Part shown: positions 41,169 to 50,825 of the stretch, piece after piece
Numbering within the stretch: position 1 is the first letter of the stretch
How the letters are laid out: the number at the start of each line of letters is the position of its first letter
Source: JBDHAC01 sp039588215
GTDB lineage: Bacteria > Gemmatimonadota > Gemmatimonadetes > Palauibacterales > Palauibacteraceae
DNA length: 64,000 nt
Assembly: GCA_039588215.1 (NCBI GenBank)
Contig: JBDHAD010000026.1
Coordinates: 1 to 64,000 of the forward strand
Direction: 5' to 3'
Made by a program: the position numbers and the translations under genes
Notes under the pieces: model-generated
The model's input: the letters and a program-made list of their open reading frames with translations, nothing else
What the model was told of the DNA's origin: nothing
Databases searched by the model: none

Positions 41169-42560
41169 GTGAGAACGACCCGCAACCCCGTTCGTTGCCC
41201 CATTGGCTCCCGTCTGAGCGTCGGCGTCTTGGCGACGGCGCTCGCCGGGTGCAGCGTCCTGATGCCGCTGACGCCCGCAGAGGCGCAGGACGACGCCCTG
41301 CCCGTCATCCTGCCGCTGCGCGAGCGCGCGCAGGTCATGGACCGCTGGCTGGAGCGTCGCCTCGATACCGTCGTTCCCGAGCTCATGCGTCGTGAGGGCG
41401 TCGATCTGTGGGTCATCGCGGCGCGGGAATACAACGAGGACCCGGTGATCGAGACCATGCTCCCGGCGACCTGGATGGCGGCCCGTCGCCGCACGGTCCT
41501 CGTGTTCCACGATCGGGGGGTGGAAGAGGGCGTCGAGCGCCTGGCGGTGGCGCGCTACGACATCGGCCCGTTCCCCCGCTCCTGGGCGCCGGAGGAGGAG
41601 CCGGACCAGTGGGCCCGCGTGGCAGCCATCATCTCCGAGCGGGATCCGAGCCGAATCGCACTCGACCGCTCTGCCACCTTCGCTCTGGCCGATGGACTCA
41701 GCGGGACCGAGGGGGAGGCGTTACTGGCGGCGCTCCCGGAGCGACTCCACGACCGAATTGTGGGTGGCGAGGGCTTGGCGGTGGGTTGGCTGGAGACCCG
41801 TATCCCGGAAGAGATGGAGGTCTACCCCGCCATCTGTCGGATCGCGCACGATATCATCGCCGAAGGGTTCTCCGGGCGCGTGATCCAACCAGGGGTGACG
41901 ACCACGGAGGATGTGGTGTGGTGGTACCGCGAGCGGATCGCGGAGCTCAAGCTGGACACCTGGTTCCACCCCAGCGTCTCGGTACAACGCGCCGAGCAGG
42001 AAGGCAGGGAGGGTGACTTCTCGAGTCGTCCCGCCGAGAACGTCATCCGCCCCGGTGACCTCCTGCACGTGGACTTCGGGATCTCTTATCTGGGCCTCAA
42101 CACCGACACCCAGCAGCACGCCTATGTGCTGCGCGCCGGTGAGACCGATGCGCCGGAGGGTCTGAAGCGGGCGCTCGAGACCGGTAACCGGCTACAGGAC
42201 ATCCTCACGAACACGTTCGTCGCCGGGCGGACCGGCAACGAGATTCTGCGAGCCGCGCTGGACCAAGCTGCGGCGGAGGAGATCAAGGCGACGATCTACA
42301 CTCATCCGATCGGCTTTCACGGTCACGCGGCCGGGCCCACCATCGGGATGTGGGACCAGCAGGGGGGCGTTCCGGGTCGTGGGGACTACCCATTGTTTCC
42401 GAACACCGCGTACTCGATCGAGCTCAACGCGGCCGTGCCCGTCCCGGAGTGGGAGGGGTCCGAGGTACGAATCATGCTCGAAGAGGATGCCTTCTTTGAC
42501 GGGGAATCGGTGTGGTACATCGACGGACGGCAGGAGAGCCTGCTGTTGATTCCTCGTTGA
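41169..42560 (+). CDS. Exported M24-family (Xaa-Pro aminopeptidase-like) metallopeptidase
   Basis: 463 residues from GTG 41169, which has GGAGGG 9 bases upstream; a GTG at 41103 gives a longer, polar start. Signal peptide with LAGCS and PAEAQ, so either lipidated or cleaved. The pita-bread domain keeps all five metal ligands: the Asp of HVDFGI, the Asp of NTDTQQHA, the His in GFHGHAAGP, the Glu of YSIELNAA and the Glu in RIMLEEDAFF. It should be an active dinuclear-metal aminopeptidase for proline-containing peptides. It stands among other exported peptidases. Confidence 0.85.
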   Translation: MRTTRNPVRCPIGSRLSVGVLATALAGCSVLMPLTPAEAQDDALPVILPLRERAQVMDRWLERRLDTVVPELMRREGVDLWVIAAREYNEDPVIETMLPATWMAARRRTVLVFHDRGVEEGVERLAVARYDIGPFPRSWAPEEEPDQWARVAAIISERDPSRIALDRSATFALADGLSGTEGEALLAALPERLHDRIVGGEGLAVGWLETRIPEEMEVYPAICRIAHDIIAEGFSGRVIQPGVTTTEDVVWWYRERIAELKLDTWFHPSVSVQRAEQEGREGDFSSRPAENVIRPGDLLHVDFGISYLGLNTDTQQHAYVLRAGETDAPEGLKRALETGNRLQDILTNTFVAGRTGNEILRAALDQAAAEEIKATIYTHPIGFHGHAAGPTIGMWDQQGGVPGRGDYPLFPNTAYSIELNAAVPVPEWEGSEVRIMLEEDAFFDGESVWYIDGRQESLLLIPR

Positions 42561-42627
42561 GGACGCCCTAAATGTAGCGGCTGACGCATCTTCGGCCTGA
42601 TTCGAACCTCTTCGGGAGACACTCGGT

Positions 42628-43182
42628 TTGAGCCAGAGCTCTACTGACCCGGCCAACCCCGCGGGGGCGACCTCGGGAGACGGCCCGCCGCAGGAGTCGG
42701 AACGTCCGGCGCGTGGGGCAGACGAGCGAGGCGTGTTCACCGAGGATCTCCTCCTGGATCAGCTGGGGCGCTGTTCGATCCCCTTGATCCTCGTCTTTCT
42801 CATGGGGGTGGTGCGAGGCGCCCAGGATGGGTTCGGAACGTCCGGCGCGCTGGTGCTTCTCATCGGAGCGTCCGTGTCGGGCGTGGCCACCTTCCTGTAC
42901 GCGCTCCCGACGGTGCTCCTCTCCTACGGGCGCCGAAAGCGGCCCTGGATGCCCATGTCGGCTATGGGCGGGATCGTGGCGTACGCTTTCGGCGTTTTCC
43001 TCATCCTCGTGCTGGGCCTGTGGGATCAGGTGCGCGCACCGTCCCTGGGGGGCGCGGGCTTGGGCCTGTTCTTCCTGCTGATGGGGTTCTGGTATCTGCG
43101 AAATCTGGGGCGCGTTGCGGAGCTCACGAAGCGGATCGACCGGACGCTGGAATCGGAGGAAAAGTCGGCCGAGCGATCGTGA
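42628..43182 (+). CDS. Small integral membrane protein, function unknown
   Basis: 184 residues from TTG 42628 with GGGAG upstream. A polar N terminus of about 45 residues is followed by three to four hydrophobic segments (IPLILVFLMGVVR, LVLLIGASVSGVATFLYAL, MGGIVAYAFGVFLILVLGLW, GLGLFFLLMGFWYL) and a short charged tail that could form a coiled coil. No family recognised. Confidence 0.68.
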   Translation: MSQSSTDPANPAGATSGDGPPQESERPARGADERGVFTEDLLLDQLGRCSIPLILVFLMGVVRGAQDGFGTSGALVLLIGASVSGVATFLYALPTVLLSYGRRKRPWMPMSAMGGIVAYAFGVFLILVLGLWDQVRAPSLGGAGLGLFFLLMGFWYLRNLGRVAELTKRIDRTLESEEKSAERS

Positions 43183-43285
43183 GCTGATCGCGGGCCCGCG
43201 CGCCAACAACCGCTTGCCCCCATCTCACTCCGGGAGCACGTTGCCGAAAGAACGTACACCCGTGACTGTCTTCCAGGAGTGCCTC

Positions 43286-45436
43286 ATGTGTATGCTCCAC
43301 TGTGGCGCGATTCCGTCCATCCTCCACTCCATGTCGAGGCCCGCCTCGGTGGCGTTGCTCACCGGAACGTTGATCTCGGCACTGAACGCTCTCGGGCCCG
43401 CGCACCTCGCCGGCCAAGAACTTCCGGATACGCCGACGTTCCAGGAGGTACTGTCGCTCGAGTCCGTCGGTGGTGTGGCAATCTCCCCGGATGGCGCCCG
43501 CGTCGCGTACACGGTGCGCTCGACCGACTGGGAGGAGAACGGCTACGACACCGAGATCTGGCTGGCCGCCGATGGGGAGCCCTTCCAGCTGACGCGGACG
43601 GCGGACGGTAGCTCGACCTCGCCACAATGGTCGCCGGATGGCCGCTGGCTCTCCTTCCTCGCAGACCGAGGTGGGTCCACCCAGGTGCACCTGATCGATC
43701 CGCGCGGGGGCGAGGCCTGGGCCGTCACGGAGGTGGAGGGCGGCGTGACCTCGTTTGCCTGGGCACCGACCGGGGAGCGGATCCTGCTCCGGGTACGCGA
43801 GCCCGAAACGGACGAGGACAAGGCTCGCTCGGAGCAATACGGGGCGTACGCCGTCGAAGACGAGGAGTATCGGAACTCGCACCTGTGGGTGCTCGATATC
43901 GATTCGCAGGGAGAGACCACAGAACCCGAGCGACTCACCGAGGGCGACTACCACGTCGCGGACGCGGAGTGGTCACCCGATGCGGGGCGTCTCGTCTACG
44001 TACGCCAGCCCAACGCGAACCTCCTCTCGTTCATGGAGTCCGACATCTACGTCCTGGATCTTGAATCTGGTGAGAGTCGCGGACTGGTGACGGGGCCGGG
44101 GCCGGACGGCGGGCCGGAGTGGTCACCCGATGGTGAGTGGATCGTGTTCTCCGAGTTCGACAGGGACCTGGAGTCCCTCTTCTACCTGAATGGAGAGCTC
44201 GCGCGCATCCCGGCCGCCGGCGGCAAGATCGAGATCCTGACAACGGCGTTCGACGAGGACCTCGGCGGCGCCGTTTGGACCGAGGCCGGGATCCGTTTCG
44301 CGGCGAGCGAACGGACCGAGCGGAAGCTCTACACGCTGGATCCCGACACGAGAATGATTGAGGCGCTGACCCTCCCGACGCCGATCGTGGGCAGTTGGGA
44401 CTTCACGCCGGATGGGCGGACGTTGGCGTTCACGGGGCAGAGCGCGGCGAGCCTATCGGAGGTGTACCGAGCGTGGGGCGGTATGGCAACGGGTGGGGCC
44501 GAAGCCTCGGGGCGACCGGAGCACGTGAAGCTCACGGACATGACCTCGCAGACGAGTGACTGGCCGCTCGGGACCCGCGAGGTCGTCACGTGGACGAGCG
44601 AGGACGGCGCCGAGATCGAGGGCGTGCTGTTCAAGCCAACGGACTATGACCCCGGTACACGATATCCGCTCCTCGTGCAGATTCACGGCGGGCCGACGGG
44701 CACGTCGCGGCCCACCGCGGTCGCGACCTACGTGTACCCGATCATCCACTGGCTCCAGAAGGGCGCCGTCGTGCTCCAGCCCAACTACCGGGGATCAGCC
44801 GGCTATGGGGAGGCCTTCCGCAGCCTGAACGTCCGGAACCTGGGTGTGGGTGATATGTGGGACGTCATGTCGGGCGTGCAGCACCTGATCGATCAGGGTA
44901 TCGTCGACCCGGACCGGTTGGGGGCCATGGGGTGGAGCCAGGGTGGCTACATCTCGGCGTTTCTCACCACGAACACCGATCGGTTCAAAGCGATCTCGGT
45001 GGGTGCGGGCATTTCGAATTGGATGACGTACTACGTGAACACGGACATCCATCCGTTTACGCGCCAATACCTAAAGGGCACGCCCTGGGATGACCCGGAG
45101 GTGTACGCGAAGACGTCCCCGATGACGAACATCACGAAGGCGACGACGCCCACGCTGATCCAACACGGCGAGTTCGACCGGCGTGTCCCGATACCAAACG
45201 CGTACGAGCTGTACCAGGGGTTACAGGACCAGGAGGTGGAGACCCGGCTGATCGTGTACAAGGGCTTCGGGCACGGGATCAACAAGCCCAAAGAGCTGCT
45301 AGCCGGCGTATGGCACAACTGGCAGTGGTTCGCCAAGTACATCTGGGGCGAGGACATCGAAATTCCGCTGGAGGTCGAGGAGGAAAACGCGGAGAAGGTG
45401 ACCGCTGCCGCGGAAGCGGGCGAGGGCAAGCCGTAG
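43286..45436 (+). CDS. S9 family prolyl oligopeptidase-like serine peptidase, exported
   Basis: 716 residues from ATG 43286, which has AGGAG at 6 bases; ATG 43331 is an alternative that trims the basic N region. After the signal sequence comes a WD/TolB-type propeller (ISPDGARVAYTV, WSPDGRWLSFLADRGG). The C-terminal alpha/beta-hydrolase domain has the nucleophile Ser551 in GWSQGGYIS, the Asp in GEFDRRVPI and the His in GFGHGI. A dipeptidyl or acylaminoacyl peptidase of the periplasm is likely. The acidic, Ala-rich tail is non-conserved. Confidence 0.9.
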   Translation: MCMLHCGAIPSILHSMSRPASVALLTGTLISALNALGPAHLAGQELPDTPTFQEVLSLESVGGVAISPDGARVAYTVRSTDWEENGYDTEIWLAADGEPFQLTRTADGSSTSPQWSPDGRWLSFLADRGGSTQVHLIDPRGGEAWAVTEVEGGVTSFAWAPTGERILLRVREPETDEDKARSEQYGAYAVEDEEYRNSHLWVLDIDSQGETTEPERLTEGDYHVADAEWSPDAGRLVYVRQPNANLLSFMESDIYVLDLESGESRGLVTGPGPDGGPEWSPDGEWIVFSEFDRDLESLFYLNGELARIPAAGGKIEILTTAFDEDLGGAVWTEAGIRFAASERTERKLYTLDPDTRMIEALTLPTPIVGSWDFTPDGRTLAFTGQSAASLSEVYRAWGGMATGGAEASGRPEHVKLTDMTSQTSDWPLGTREVVTWTSEDGAEIEGVLFKPTDYDPGTRYPLLVQIHGGPTGTSRPTAVATYVYPIIHWLQKGAVVLQPNYRGSAGYGEAFRSLNVRNLGVGDMWDVMSGVQHLIDQGIVDPDRLGAMGWSQGGYISAFLTTNTDRFKAISVGAGISNWMTYYVNTDIHPFTRQYLKGTPWDDPEVYAKTSPMTNITKATTPTLIQHGEFDRRVPIPNAYELYQGLQDQEVETRLIVYKGFGHGINKPKELLAGVWHNWQWFAKYIWGEDIEIPLEVEEENAEKVTAAAEAGEGKP

Positions 45437-45521
45437 CGGCGAAGGTGTACGCGGAAGACAACCTTATTAGCCGGCGAGTCCAGGTGTTCCAGGGCAGCTA
45501 ACCGGCTCCTGTGGGCGTCCG

Positions 45522-46112
45522 TCAGTCGTCCACGGCTGCCAGGATGTCGCGGACGATCTTGTCGTGGTGGACGTGATGGACGTCGGCGAAGCGCAGCCAG
45601 TGTGCCGGCGTGAACTGTCCGAGCATCGGGTGATCGAGAGTGATCGCCGCGGCATCCACTTCACCCAACCGCGGTTCGAGAGCCTCTACCTGAGCTCGCA
45701 CTTGGCGGAAACCCGCCAGGATCTCGGGAGTGGTAAGGCCGCTCGGGTGGCTCCGCTCCGGCGCGCGACCCCGCCCGCGAGGGATGAATCCCGTCGACAG
45801 CACGAGGTAGCCCACCGCACTCGGTCTCCCGTGCTCGTCCGCCGATGGGTCGGACGCGTCGTCGCCCGGCTCAGACGGCTCCCCGCCGGGCTGCGATCGT
45901 CCAGCCACCACGGATTCGATCCAGCCGATAATCCAACGGTCGGCCTTCAACAAGTGCTCGAGATGGTTCGCCACGCTCCACTCGGACACGGATGGCGCGC
46001 GGGCTTCACATGCGCGAGCGTCCTCGGCGAGCGCGATGCACTCGTCGATCCAGCTCCGAACGCCTTCCTGTGATCGGATGGTCCTGCCAGAGGCTTCTTT
46101 GCCCACGTTCAT
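45522..46112 (-). CDS. DinB/DUF1569-like protein
   Basis: 196 residues from ATG 46112; a GTG at 46106 has better spacing from the AGGAG. Four-helix pattern with candidate metal ligands: HLEHLLKAD near the N terminus and the C-terminal HWLRFADVHHVHHDKI. These match the DinB/YfiT metal-binding superfamily, whose members include thiol transferases and uncharacterised damage-induced proteins. A Gly/Asp/Ser-rich insert lies in the middle. It is convergent with the S9 gene and divergent from the dehydratase. Confidence 0.72.
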   Translation of the reverse strand: MNVGKEASGRTIRSQEGVRSWIDECIALAEDARACEARAPSVSEWSVANHLEHLLKADRWIIGWIESVVAGRSQPGGEPSEPGDDASDPSADEHGRPSAVGYLVLSTGFIPRGRGRAPERSHPSGLTTPEILAGFRQVRAQVEALEPRLGEVDAAAITLDHPMLGQFTPAHWLRFADVHHVHHDKIVRDILAAVDD

Positions 46113-46278
46113 CTCCTGGCGCGGGGGGGTCGGTCGCGGAGACAAAAGGTAGAAGGGCAGGCCCTGTCCCTGCCACAGGACCGCGGAGGCATTGCCGCCG
46201 ACTGTAGCCGCGGTAGCTTTCACTTCCTGCCGTCGATCCGCCCCGGCCTTCGGAGCCGGCAACAGCGGAGCAGCGTCC

Positions 46279-47205
46279 ATGGAAGCACCGGCGATCAACG
46301 CCCCATCACTGGACCAGATTCAGGTCGCCCGTGAGCGAATCGCCGATCTCATCGTGCGGACGCCGCTCGTGCGCATGCACCTCGATGACGCGCGCGCCGA
46401 CATCTACCTGAAGCTCGAAAACCTGCAACCCATCGGCTCGTTCAAGCTGCGGGGGGCGAGCAACGTGATGGCCCTGACGGATCCGGACGAGCTGGCCCGG
46501 GGCGTATGGACTGCCAGCGCCGGCAACATGGCTCAAGGTGTGGCGTGGGGCGCTCGTCGATTCGGCGTGCCCTGCTCGGTGGTGGTTCCGGAGACCGCTC
46601 CCCGGACCAAGCTGGACGCGATCGAGCGTCTCGGTGGTCGAGTCCGTGAGTTCCCCGGCATGGACGGTCTCTTCGTACATGCGTTCAGCGACACGGCGGT
46701 CATGGCCGGGAACGGCACCATCGGACTGGAGATCCTCGAGGACCTTCCCGAGGTACGCTCGGTCATCGTCCCGTTTGGCGGAGGTGGTCTGAGCTGTGGT
46801 ATCGCGGCCACGCTCCAGGCGCTCAAGCCCGAAGCTCGCGTCTTCGCCTCGGAAGTCGCCGGTGCCGCTCCGCTTGCTGAATCACTCGCGGCCGGGCACG
46901 CGGTGGAAATCGACTACACGCCGAGCTTTGTGGACGGGATCGGCGGTCCGTGGGTCTCCTCGGAGATGTGGGAGCTCGCGAAGCGACTGCTCGTCGGCTC
47001 GCTCACGGTGACCCTGCAGCAGGTCGCCGACGCGGTCCGGTTGCTGGTCACACGCAGTAGGCTGGTCGCGGAAGGGGCGGGCGCCTCGTCCCTCGCGGCG
47101 GCCTTGGATGGGGGAGCGGACCCCGGCCCGATCGTTTGCATCGTCTCGGGCGGCAACATCGACGCGACCACCCTCGCCACGATCCTGCGGGGCGACGTTC
47201 CCTGA
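46279..47205 (+). CDS. PLP-dependent threonine/serine dehydratase-like enzyme
   Basis: 308 residues, fold type II PLP enzyme. Schiff-base Lys56 lies in IGSFKLRGASN; the phosphate-binding glycine loop is PFGGGGLSCGIA; SGGNID closes the C terminus. There is no ACT domain, so it resembles catabolic threonine dehydratase or serine racemase rather than biosynthetic IlvA. A 7-bp inverted repeat CCCTGAC/GTCAGGG (47200-47238) spans the stop and may help termination. Confidence 0.86.
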   Translation: MEAPAINAPSLDQIQVARERIADLIVRTPLVRMHLDDARADIYLKLENLQPIGSFKLRGASNVMALTDPDELARGVWTASAGNMAQGVAWGARRFGVPCSVVVPETAPRTKLDAIERLGGRVREFPGMDGLFVHAFSDTAVMAGNGTIGLEILEDLPEVRSVIVPFGGGGLSCGIAATLQALKPEARVFASEVAGAAPLAESLAAGHAVEIDYTPSFVDGIGGPWVSSEMWELAKRLLVGSLTVTLQQVADAVRLLVTRSRLVAEGAGASSLAAALDGGADPGPIVCIVSGGNIDATTLATILRGDVP

Positions 47206-47321
47206 CGGGGCCCGGCACGCTCGAGCGAAAGGTCAGGGCTTCCGACTGAACACGCCTAGTTTCACCCTGAAGTAGCGGCGTACCTTGCCAGTGCTCTTCG
47301 AACCTCAACCTGTGAGGTGCC

Positions 47322-47882
47322 ATGGTTACGATCGGGTCCCTGTGGATCGCCATCCTCCTGGCCGCCGTCCTCGTATTCGTCGCGAGCGCGCTCATCTGGA
47401 TGGTGCTGCCACACCACCGCTCGGATTTCAAGGGGTTCCCGGATGAGGGTTCGGTCCTGAACGCGCTAAGAAGTCAGAACCTCATGCCAGGGCAATACGA
47501 CTTCCCGCACATGGCGTCTCAGGACGAGCTGAAGAAGCCCGAGGTCCAGCAGCGCTTCGCGGACGGACCCGTCGGGTTCTTCACCGTGAGGAGTCCCGGG
47601 GTGCCTCCCATGGGGAAGGCCATGGCGCTGTCCTTCGTCTACTACATCGTGATCGGTGGGGCCGTCGCATATCTGGCCAGCCGAACGGTGGCACCGGGGG
47701 CCGAGTACCTGGAGGTCTTCCGCGTAACGGGAACGGTCTCGTGGTACGCCTATGGGTTGGGCGTGGTGCCGGAGGCGATCTGGTTCGGACGCCCCTGGAG
47801 CGGCGTGTGGAAACACCTGATCGATGCCTTCATCTATGCGTGCCTGACGGCGGGAGCCTTCGCGTGGTTATGGCCGGCATGA
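47322..47882 (+). CDS. Conserved membrane protein, function unknown
   Basis: 186 residues. A first transmembrane segment (LWIAILLAAVLVFVASALIWMVL) is followed by a soluble loop with FPDEGSVLNALRSQNLMPGQYDFPHM and GFFTVRSPGVPPMGKAMALSF, then three more hydrophobic segments. The loop looks conserved and is shared, as far as I recall, with uncharacterised proteins of several phyla. No function known. Confidence 0.78.
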   Translation: MVTIGSLWIAILLAAVLVFVASALIWMVLPHHRSDFKGFPDEGSVLNALRSQNLMPGQYDFPHMASQDELKKPEVQQRFADGPVGFFTVRSPGVPPMGKAMALSFVYYIVIGGAVAYLASRTVAPGAEYLEVFRVTGTVSWYAYGLGVVPEAIWFGRPWSGVWKHLIDAFIYACLTAGAFAWLWPA

Positions 47883-47908
47883 ACGGTGCATAACCGGTAG
47901 GTGTTGAT

Positions 47909-47946
47909 CTGGCAGGTCGCCGCGAGGCTCGATGGCGGCCTGCCAG
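47909..47946 (+). terminator. Strong hairpin downstream of the membrane-protein gene
   Basis: CTGGCAGG (47909-47916) pairs with CCTGCCAG (47939-47946). The stem extends inward for five more pairs, including one G-U, to about 13 bp around a 12-nt loop. No U-tract. Confidence 0.7.
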
Positions 47947-48048
47947 GGACCCGCTGACACATCAGTGCGGTGGGCCCCGTAGGATCATGTGAGTCGCCGC
48001 GGTGTCACCGCCGCCGGAGGCTACCGCCGCGCGCGGAAAGGAGCGCAC

Positions 48049-48162
48049 ATGTTCGGGATCTTTGAGCTCTTCTGGGTGCTCGGAATGATGACATTCGGCG
48101 TATTGGGAACCGCGTTCTGGATCTGGATGCTGATCGACTGCGCGAAGAACGGCGAGGGCTGA
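48049..48162 (+). CDS. Very small membrane protein, PLDc_N-like
   Basis: 37 residues behind GGAAAGGAG. A single hydrophobic hairpin or helix pair (IFELFWVLGMMTFGVLGTAF) ends in WIWMLIDCAKNGEG. The WxWxLIDC-type ending resembles the PLDc_N membrane module found alone as small proteins. The strong ribosome-binding site and family-like pattern support a real gene despite its size. Confidence 0.65.
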   Translation: MFGIFELFWVLGMMTFGVLGTAFWIWMLIDCAKNGEG

Positions 48163-48189
48163 GTCTCCGAACCCTGTGCGGCACTTCAC

Positions 48190-48438
48190 GTGACCGAGAA
48201 GGGTGCCTACACCCCGGCCAGGCTAGTCTTGCTTGCCGAACTCTTTGCATTGGGCATCGGCATCGTCACGCCGATCATGCCCAGCAAGACGGGAACGACG
48301 CGTGGGATCCCCCACCTGTTCCTCGCCGAACCCAGCTACTGGCAGGAGGTCCTCGTCTACTTCCTCCTGATCAACCTCATGATGGCCGTCATCGCGATCA
48401 CCGTCATCGCCAGCGTGAGACGAGAGCGGGACGGATAA
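48190..48438 (+). CDS. Small two-helix membrane protein
   Basis: 82 residues from GTG 48190, 27 bp after the previous small gene. Two hydrophobic segments (LVLLAELFALGIGIVTPIM and EVLVYFLLINLMMAVIAITV) flank a short loop. No good Shine-Dalgarno is visible, so it may be translated by coupling. No family recognised. Confidence 0.55.
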   Translation: MTEKGAYTPARLVLLAELFALGIGIVTPIMPSKTGTTRGIPHLFLAEPSYWQEVLVYFLLINLMMAVIAITVIASVRRERDG

Positions 48439-48545
48439 CGCTACGCCCCGAGCAGCGCCCCCCACGATGCCATATCATGCGGACTTCCCGGTCGCCCGGG
48501 CTGTTCGTGTTCGCCTTTCAACACCTTCGATCAGGAGATGGAGTC

Positions 48546-49205
48546 GTGACCGGACGTATTCAAGGGGCGCTGTTGGCGCCTGCACTCGCGATCGCAGTCG
48601 GGCTCCCCGTCTTTACGACCCTGCTCGCCGCCCAGGAGAGTAACCCGCCACCGGAGGGCTGGGTGGTCCGGCTCGACCGACCGGGGAGTGGGCAGTCACC
48701 GCAGCTCCAGGACATGCCACCCGGCTGGCACATTACGACCGGGCCCGCAGGGATCCTCTACCACCCCGAGAAGACGGCCAGCGGCGCGTATCGGGTGGAG
48801 TCCGAGTCCTTTCTGTTCGATCCGGGTCAACGGAACGAAGCCTACGGGATCTTCATCGGCGGGATCGACCTGGACGGTGACGGCCAGTCGTACACGTATT
48901 TCCTGATCCGTCGTGATGGCAGCTATCTGGTGAAGCGCCGCGACGGCTCGGAGACAAGCAATCTCCAGGGTTGGACGAAGCATGAGGCCGTCACGAGGTG
49001 GGAGGGACGTGGAGAAGGCGAGCACACCGCGAAGAACACCATTGCGATCGAGGCCGGGACAGACGAGCTCGTCTTCTTCGTGAACGGCCAGGAGGTGTTC
49101 CGCACGGCCCGCGAGGGCCAGCATGTGGAAGGAATCGTCGGGCTCCGCGTGAACCACGGCTTGAACCTCCACGTCTCATCGTTGGAGGTCACACCGACCG
49201 GCTGA
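48546..49205 (+). CDS. Exported concanavalin/LamG-like domain protein
   Basis: 219 residues from GTG 48546 behind GGAGATGGAG. The signal peptide ends near LLAAQES. The mature part is a beta-sandwich with YGIFIGGIDLDGDGQSYTYF, LIRRDGSYLVKRRDG and NTIAIEAGTDELVFFVNGQE, a pattern typical of 3-keto-disaccharide-hydrolase/DUF1080-like or LamG folds. Probably carbohydrate-binding; no catalytic residues can be named. Confidence 0.65.
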   Translation: MTGRIQGALLAPALAIAVGLPVFTTLLAAQESNPPPEGWVVRLDRPGSGQSPQLQDMPPGWHITTGPAGILYHPEKTASGAYRVESESFLFDPGQRNEAYGIFIGGIDLDGDGQSYTYFLIRRDGSYLVKRRDGSETSNLQGWTKHEAVTRWEGRGEGEHTAKNTIAIEAGTDELVFFVNGQEVFRTAREGQHVEGIVGLRVNHGLNLHVSSLEVTPTG

Positions 49206-49242
49206 ACCGGGCCGACCCCGACCCCGCTGGCAGGGAGACGTC

Positions 49243-49719
49243 ATGACCGAGATCGAACGTCTTCAGGATCAGATTCGGCGCAGCTACGAGGGAGAGGCCT
49301 GGCATGGCCCCCCACTCCGAGAGCTGATCGGGGACGTGGACGCAGCGACGGCGGCTGCCCGCCCGATCGCGGACGCGCACACCATTTGGGAGCTCGTGCT
49401 CCACATCACCGCATGGCAGGATGCCGCGAGGCGCCGACTGGAGGGAGACCCGGCCCACCTCACCGACGAGGAGGATTGGCCCCCCGTACTCGAAGTCGGG
49501 GACGAGGCTTGGAGCGATACGCTCGCGGCTTTGGATGTGACCCACCGGAGATTGACCGAGGCCGTGGGCGGGTTGACCCAAGCCGGACTGTACGAGCGGG
49601 TGATCGAGCAGGAGCACTCCGTGTACGAACTCCTGCACGGCGTCGTGCAGCACGATCTCTACCACGCCGGTCAGATCGCGCTGCTGAAGAAGATGATCGC
49701 GACGACGATGCGCGAGTGA
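49243..49719 (+). CDS. DinB family protein
   Basis: 158 residues, four-helix bundle. The three-His metal site of DinB/YfiT proteins is visible as ELVLHITAW near residue 50 and QHDLYHAGQI near residue 135; an additional His occurs in EAWHGPPL. Likely a metal-dependent enzyme, possibly bacillithiol/mycothiol-transferase-like, but the substrate is unknown. It is the second DinB-like gene within 4 kb. Confidence 0.85.
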   Translation: MTEIERLQDQIRRSYEGEAWHGPPLRELIGDVDAATAAARPIADAHTIWELVLHITAWQDAARRRLEGDPAHLTDEEDWPPVLEVGDEAWSDTLAALDVTHRRLTEAVGGLTQAGLYERVIEQEHSVYELLHGVVQHDLYHAGQIALLKKMIATTMRE

Positions 49720-49832
49720 CCGCGGAGTCACCGCCCTCGCACCGCGAGCGAGATGGACGGCGTGGGGTGGCGCGCGGGCGCCTACGGTGTGGTCCTGGCC
49801 GGTGGCCGGCTCTCGGTGGGGGATCAGGTAGC

Positions 49833-50816
49833 ATGGGAGTAACGCAGCCTCGAATCCGCGCGCGCCAATCCATCGGCGGGCTGCTCATCGCTCTGGCCTT
49901 CGCGGGGTGCGAGGTCGATCAGGTCGAGTTCCGCCCGCCGGTCGACGAAGGCACACATGCGGTGCAGGGTGCCGAGCTCTACTACAAGACGGTCGGCGTG
50001 GGGGAGCCGATCGTCGTGGTGCACGGCGGACCGGGCTTCGAGCACTCGTACTTGCTCCCGGGTTTGGAGCCACTGGGACAGACCTTCCGCCTCGTCCTGT
50101 ACGATCAGCGCGGGTTGGGCCGCTCGACCGGCGATCTCCAGCCCGCTTCCATATCGATGGACCGCTACATCGCGGATCTGGATGCCATGCGGGAGCTGGC
50201 CGGCGTCGAGCGGGTGAACATCCTCGCGCACTCGTGGGGCAGTCTGGTCGCCATGATGTACGCGCTCGAGCATCCGGATCGGCTCAATGCCTTGATTCTC
50301 ATGAGCCCGGTAGAGCCAGGGCAGAGATACGCGGCGGAGGCCCAGGCGAACCAGCAGGCCCGCCGCTCACCGGAAGACGCTGCGGCGATCGACTCGCTCG
50401 TTCGCTCGCCGGGCTTCGAGCGGGGCGACCCCGAAACGATGAGCCGGATCCTGTACCACGTGTTCCGCAGCACATTCGCGGACCCGGTGGATGCGGACGC
50501 CCTGCGGCTGGCCTTCACGGAGCGGACGGCGAAGCAAGGCCGGGAGGTGTCGGCGCTCCTCATGGAGCCGCTGGCGACCCTGGATCTCTGGGACAAGCTG
50601 GCAGAGGTGACGGCGCCGGTCTTGATCGTACACGGGGATCAGGATCCGACCCCGATCGAGATGGCGGAAGAGATGAGTGAGCGACTGCCGAACGCTAGAC
50701 TGGAAGTCCTGAGCGATGTGGGTCACTTCCCGTTCGTCGAAGCCCCGGGCCTCCTGTTCGGAGCGATCCAGCGGTTCCTCGAGGACGAAACGCGCGGCCC
50801 GGGGGCTCCCGACTAG
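49833..50816 (+). CDS. Proline iminopeptidase-like alpha/beta hydrolase lipoprotein
   Basis: 327 residues. Lipobox AFAGC near residue 26 indicates a lipoprotein. The oxyanion/cap motif HGGPGFEHSYLLPGLEPL and YDQRGLGRS are prolyl-iminopeptidase hallmarks; the nucleophile is Ser134 in AHSWGS, with Asp in HGDQDPT and His in DVGHFPF. Cleaves N-terminal proline or related amides/esters at the envelope. The 3' end is convergent with mazG 9 bp away. Confidence 0.85.
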   Translation: MGVTQPRIRARQSIGGLLIALAFAGCEVDQVEFRPPVDEGTHAVQGAELYYKTVGVGEPIVVVHGGPGFEHSYLLPGLEPLGQTFRLVLYDQRGLGRSTGDLQPASISMDRYIADLDAMRELAGVERVNILAHSWGSLVAMMYALEHPDRLNALILMSPVEPGQRYAAEAQANQQARRSPEDAAAIDSLVRSPGFERGDPETMSRILYHVFRSTFADPVDADALRLAFTERTAKQGREVSALLMEPLATLDLWDKLAEVTAPVLIVHGDQDPTPIEMAEEMSERLPNARLEVLSDVGHFPFVEAPGLLFGAIQRFLEDETRGPGAPD

Positions 50817-50825
50817 AGCGGCCTG

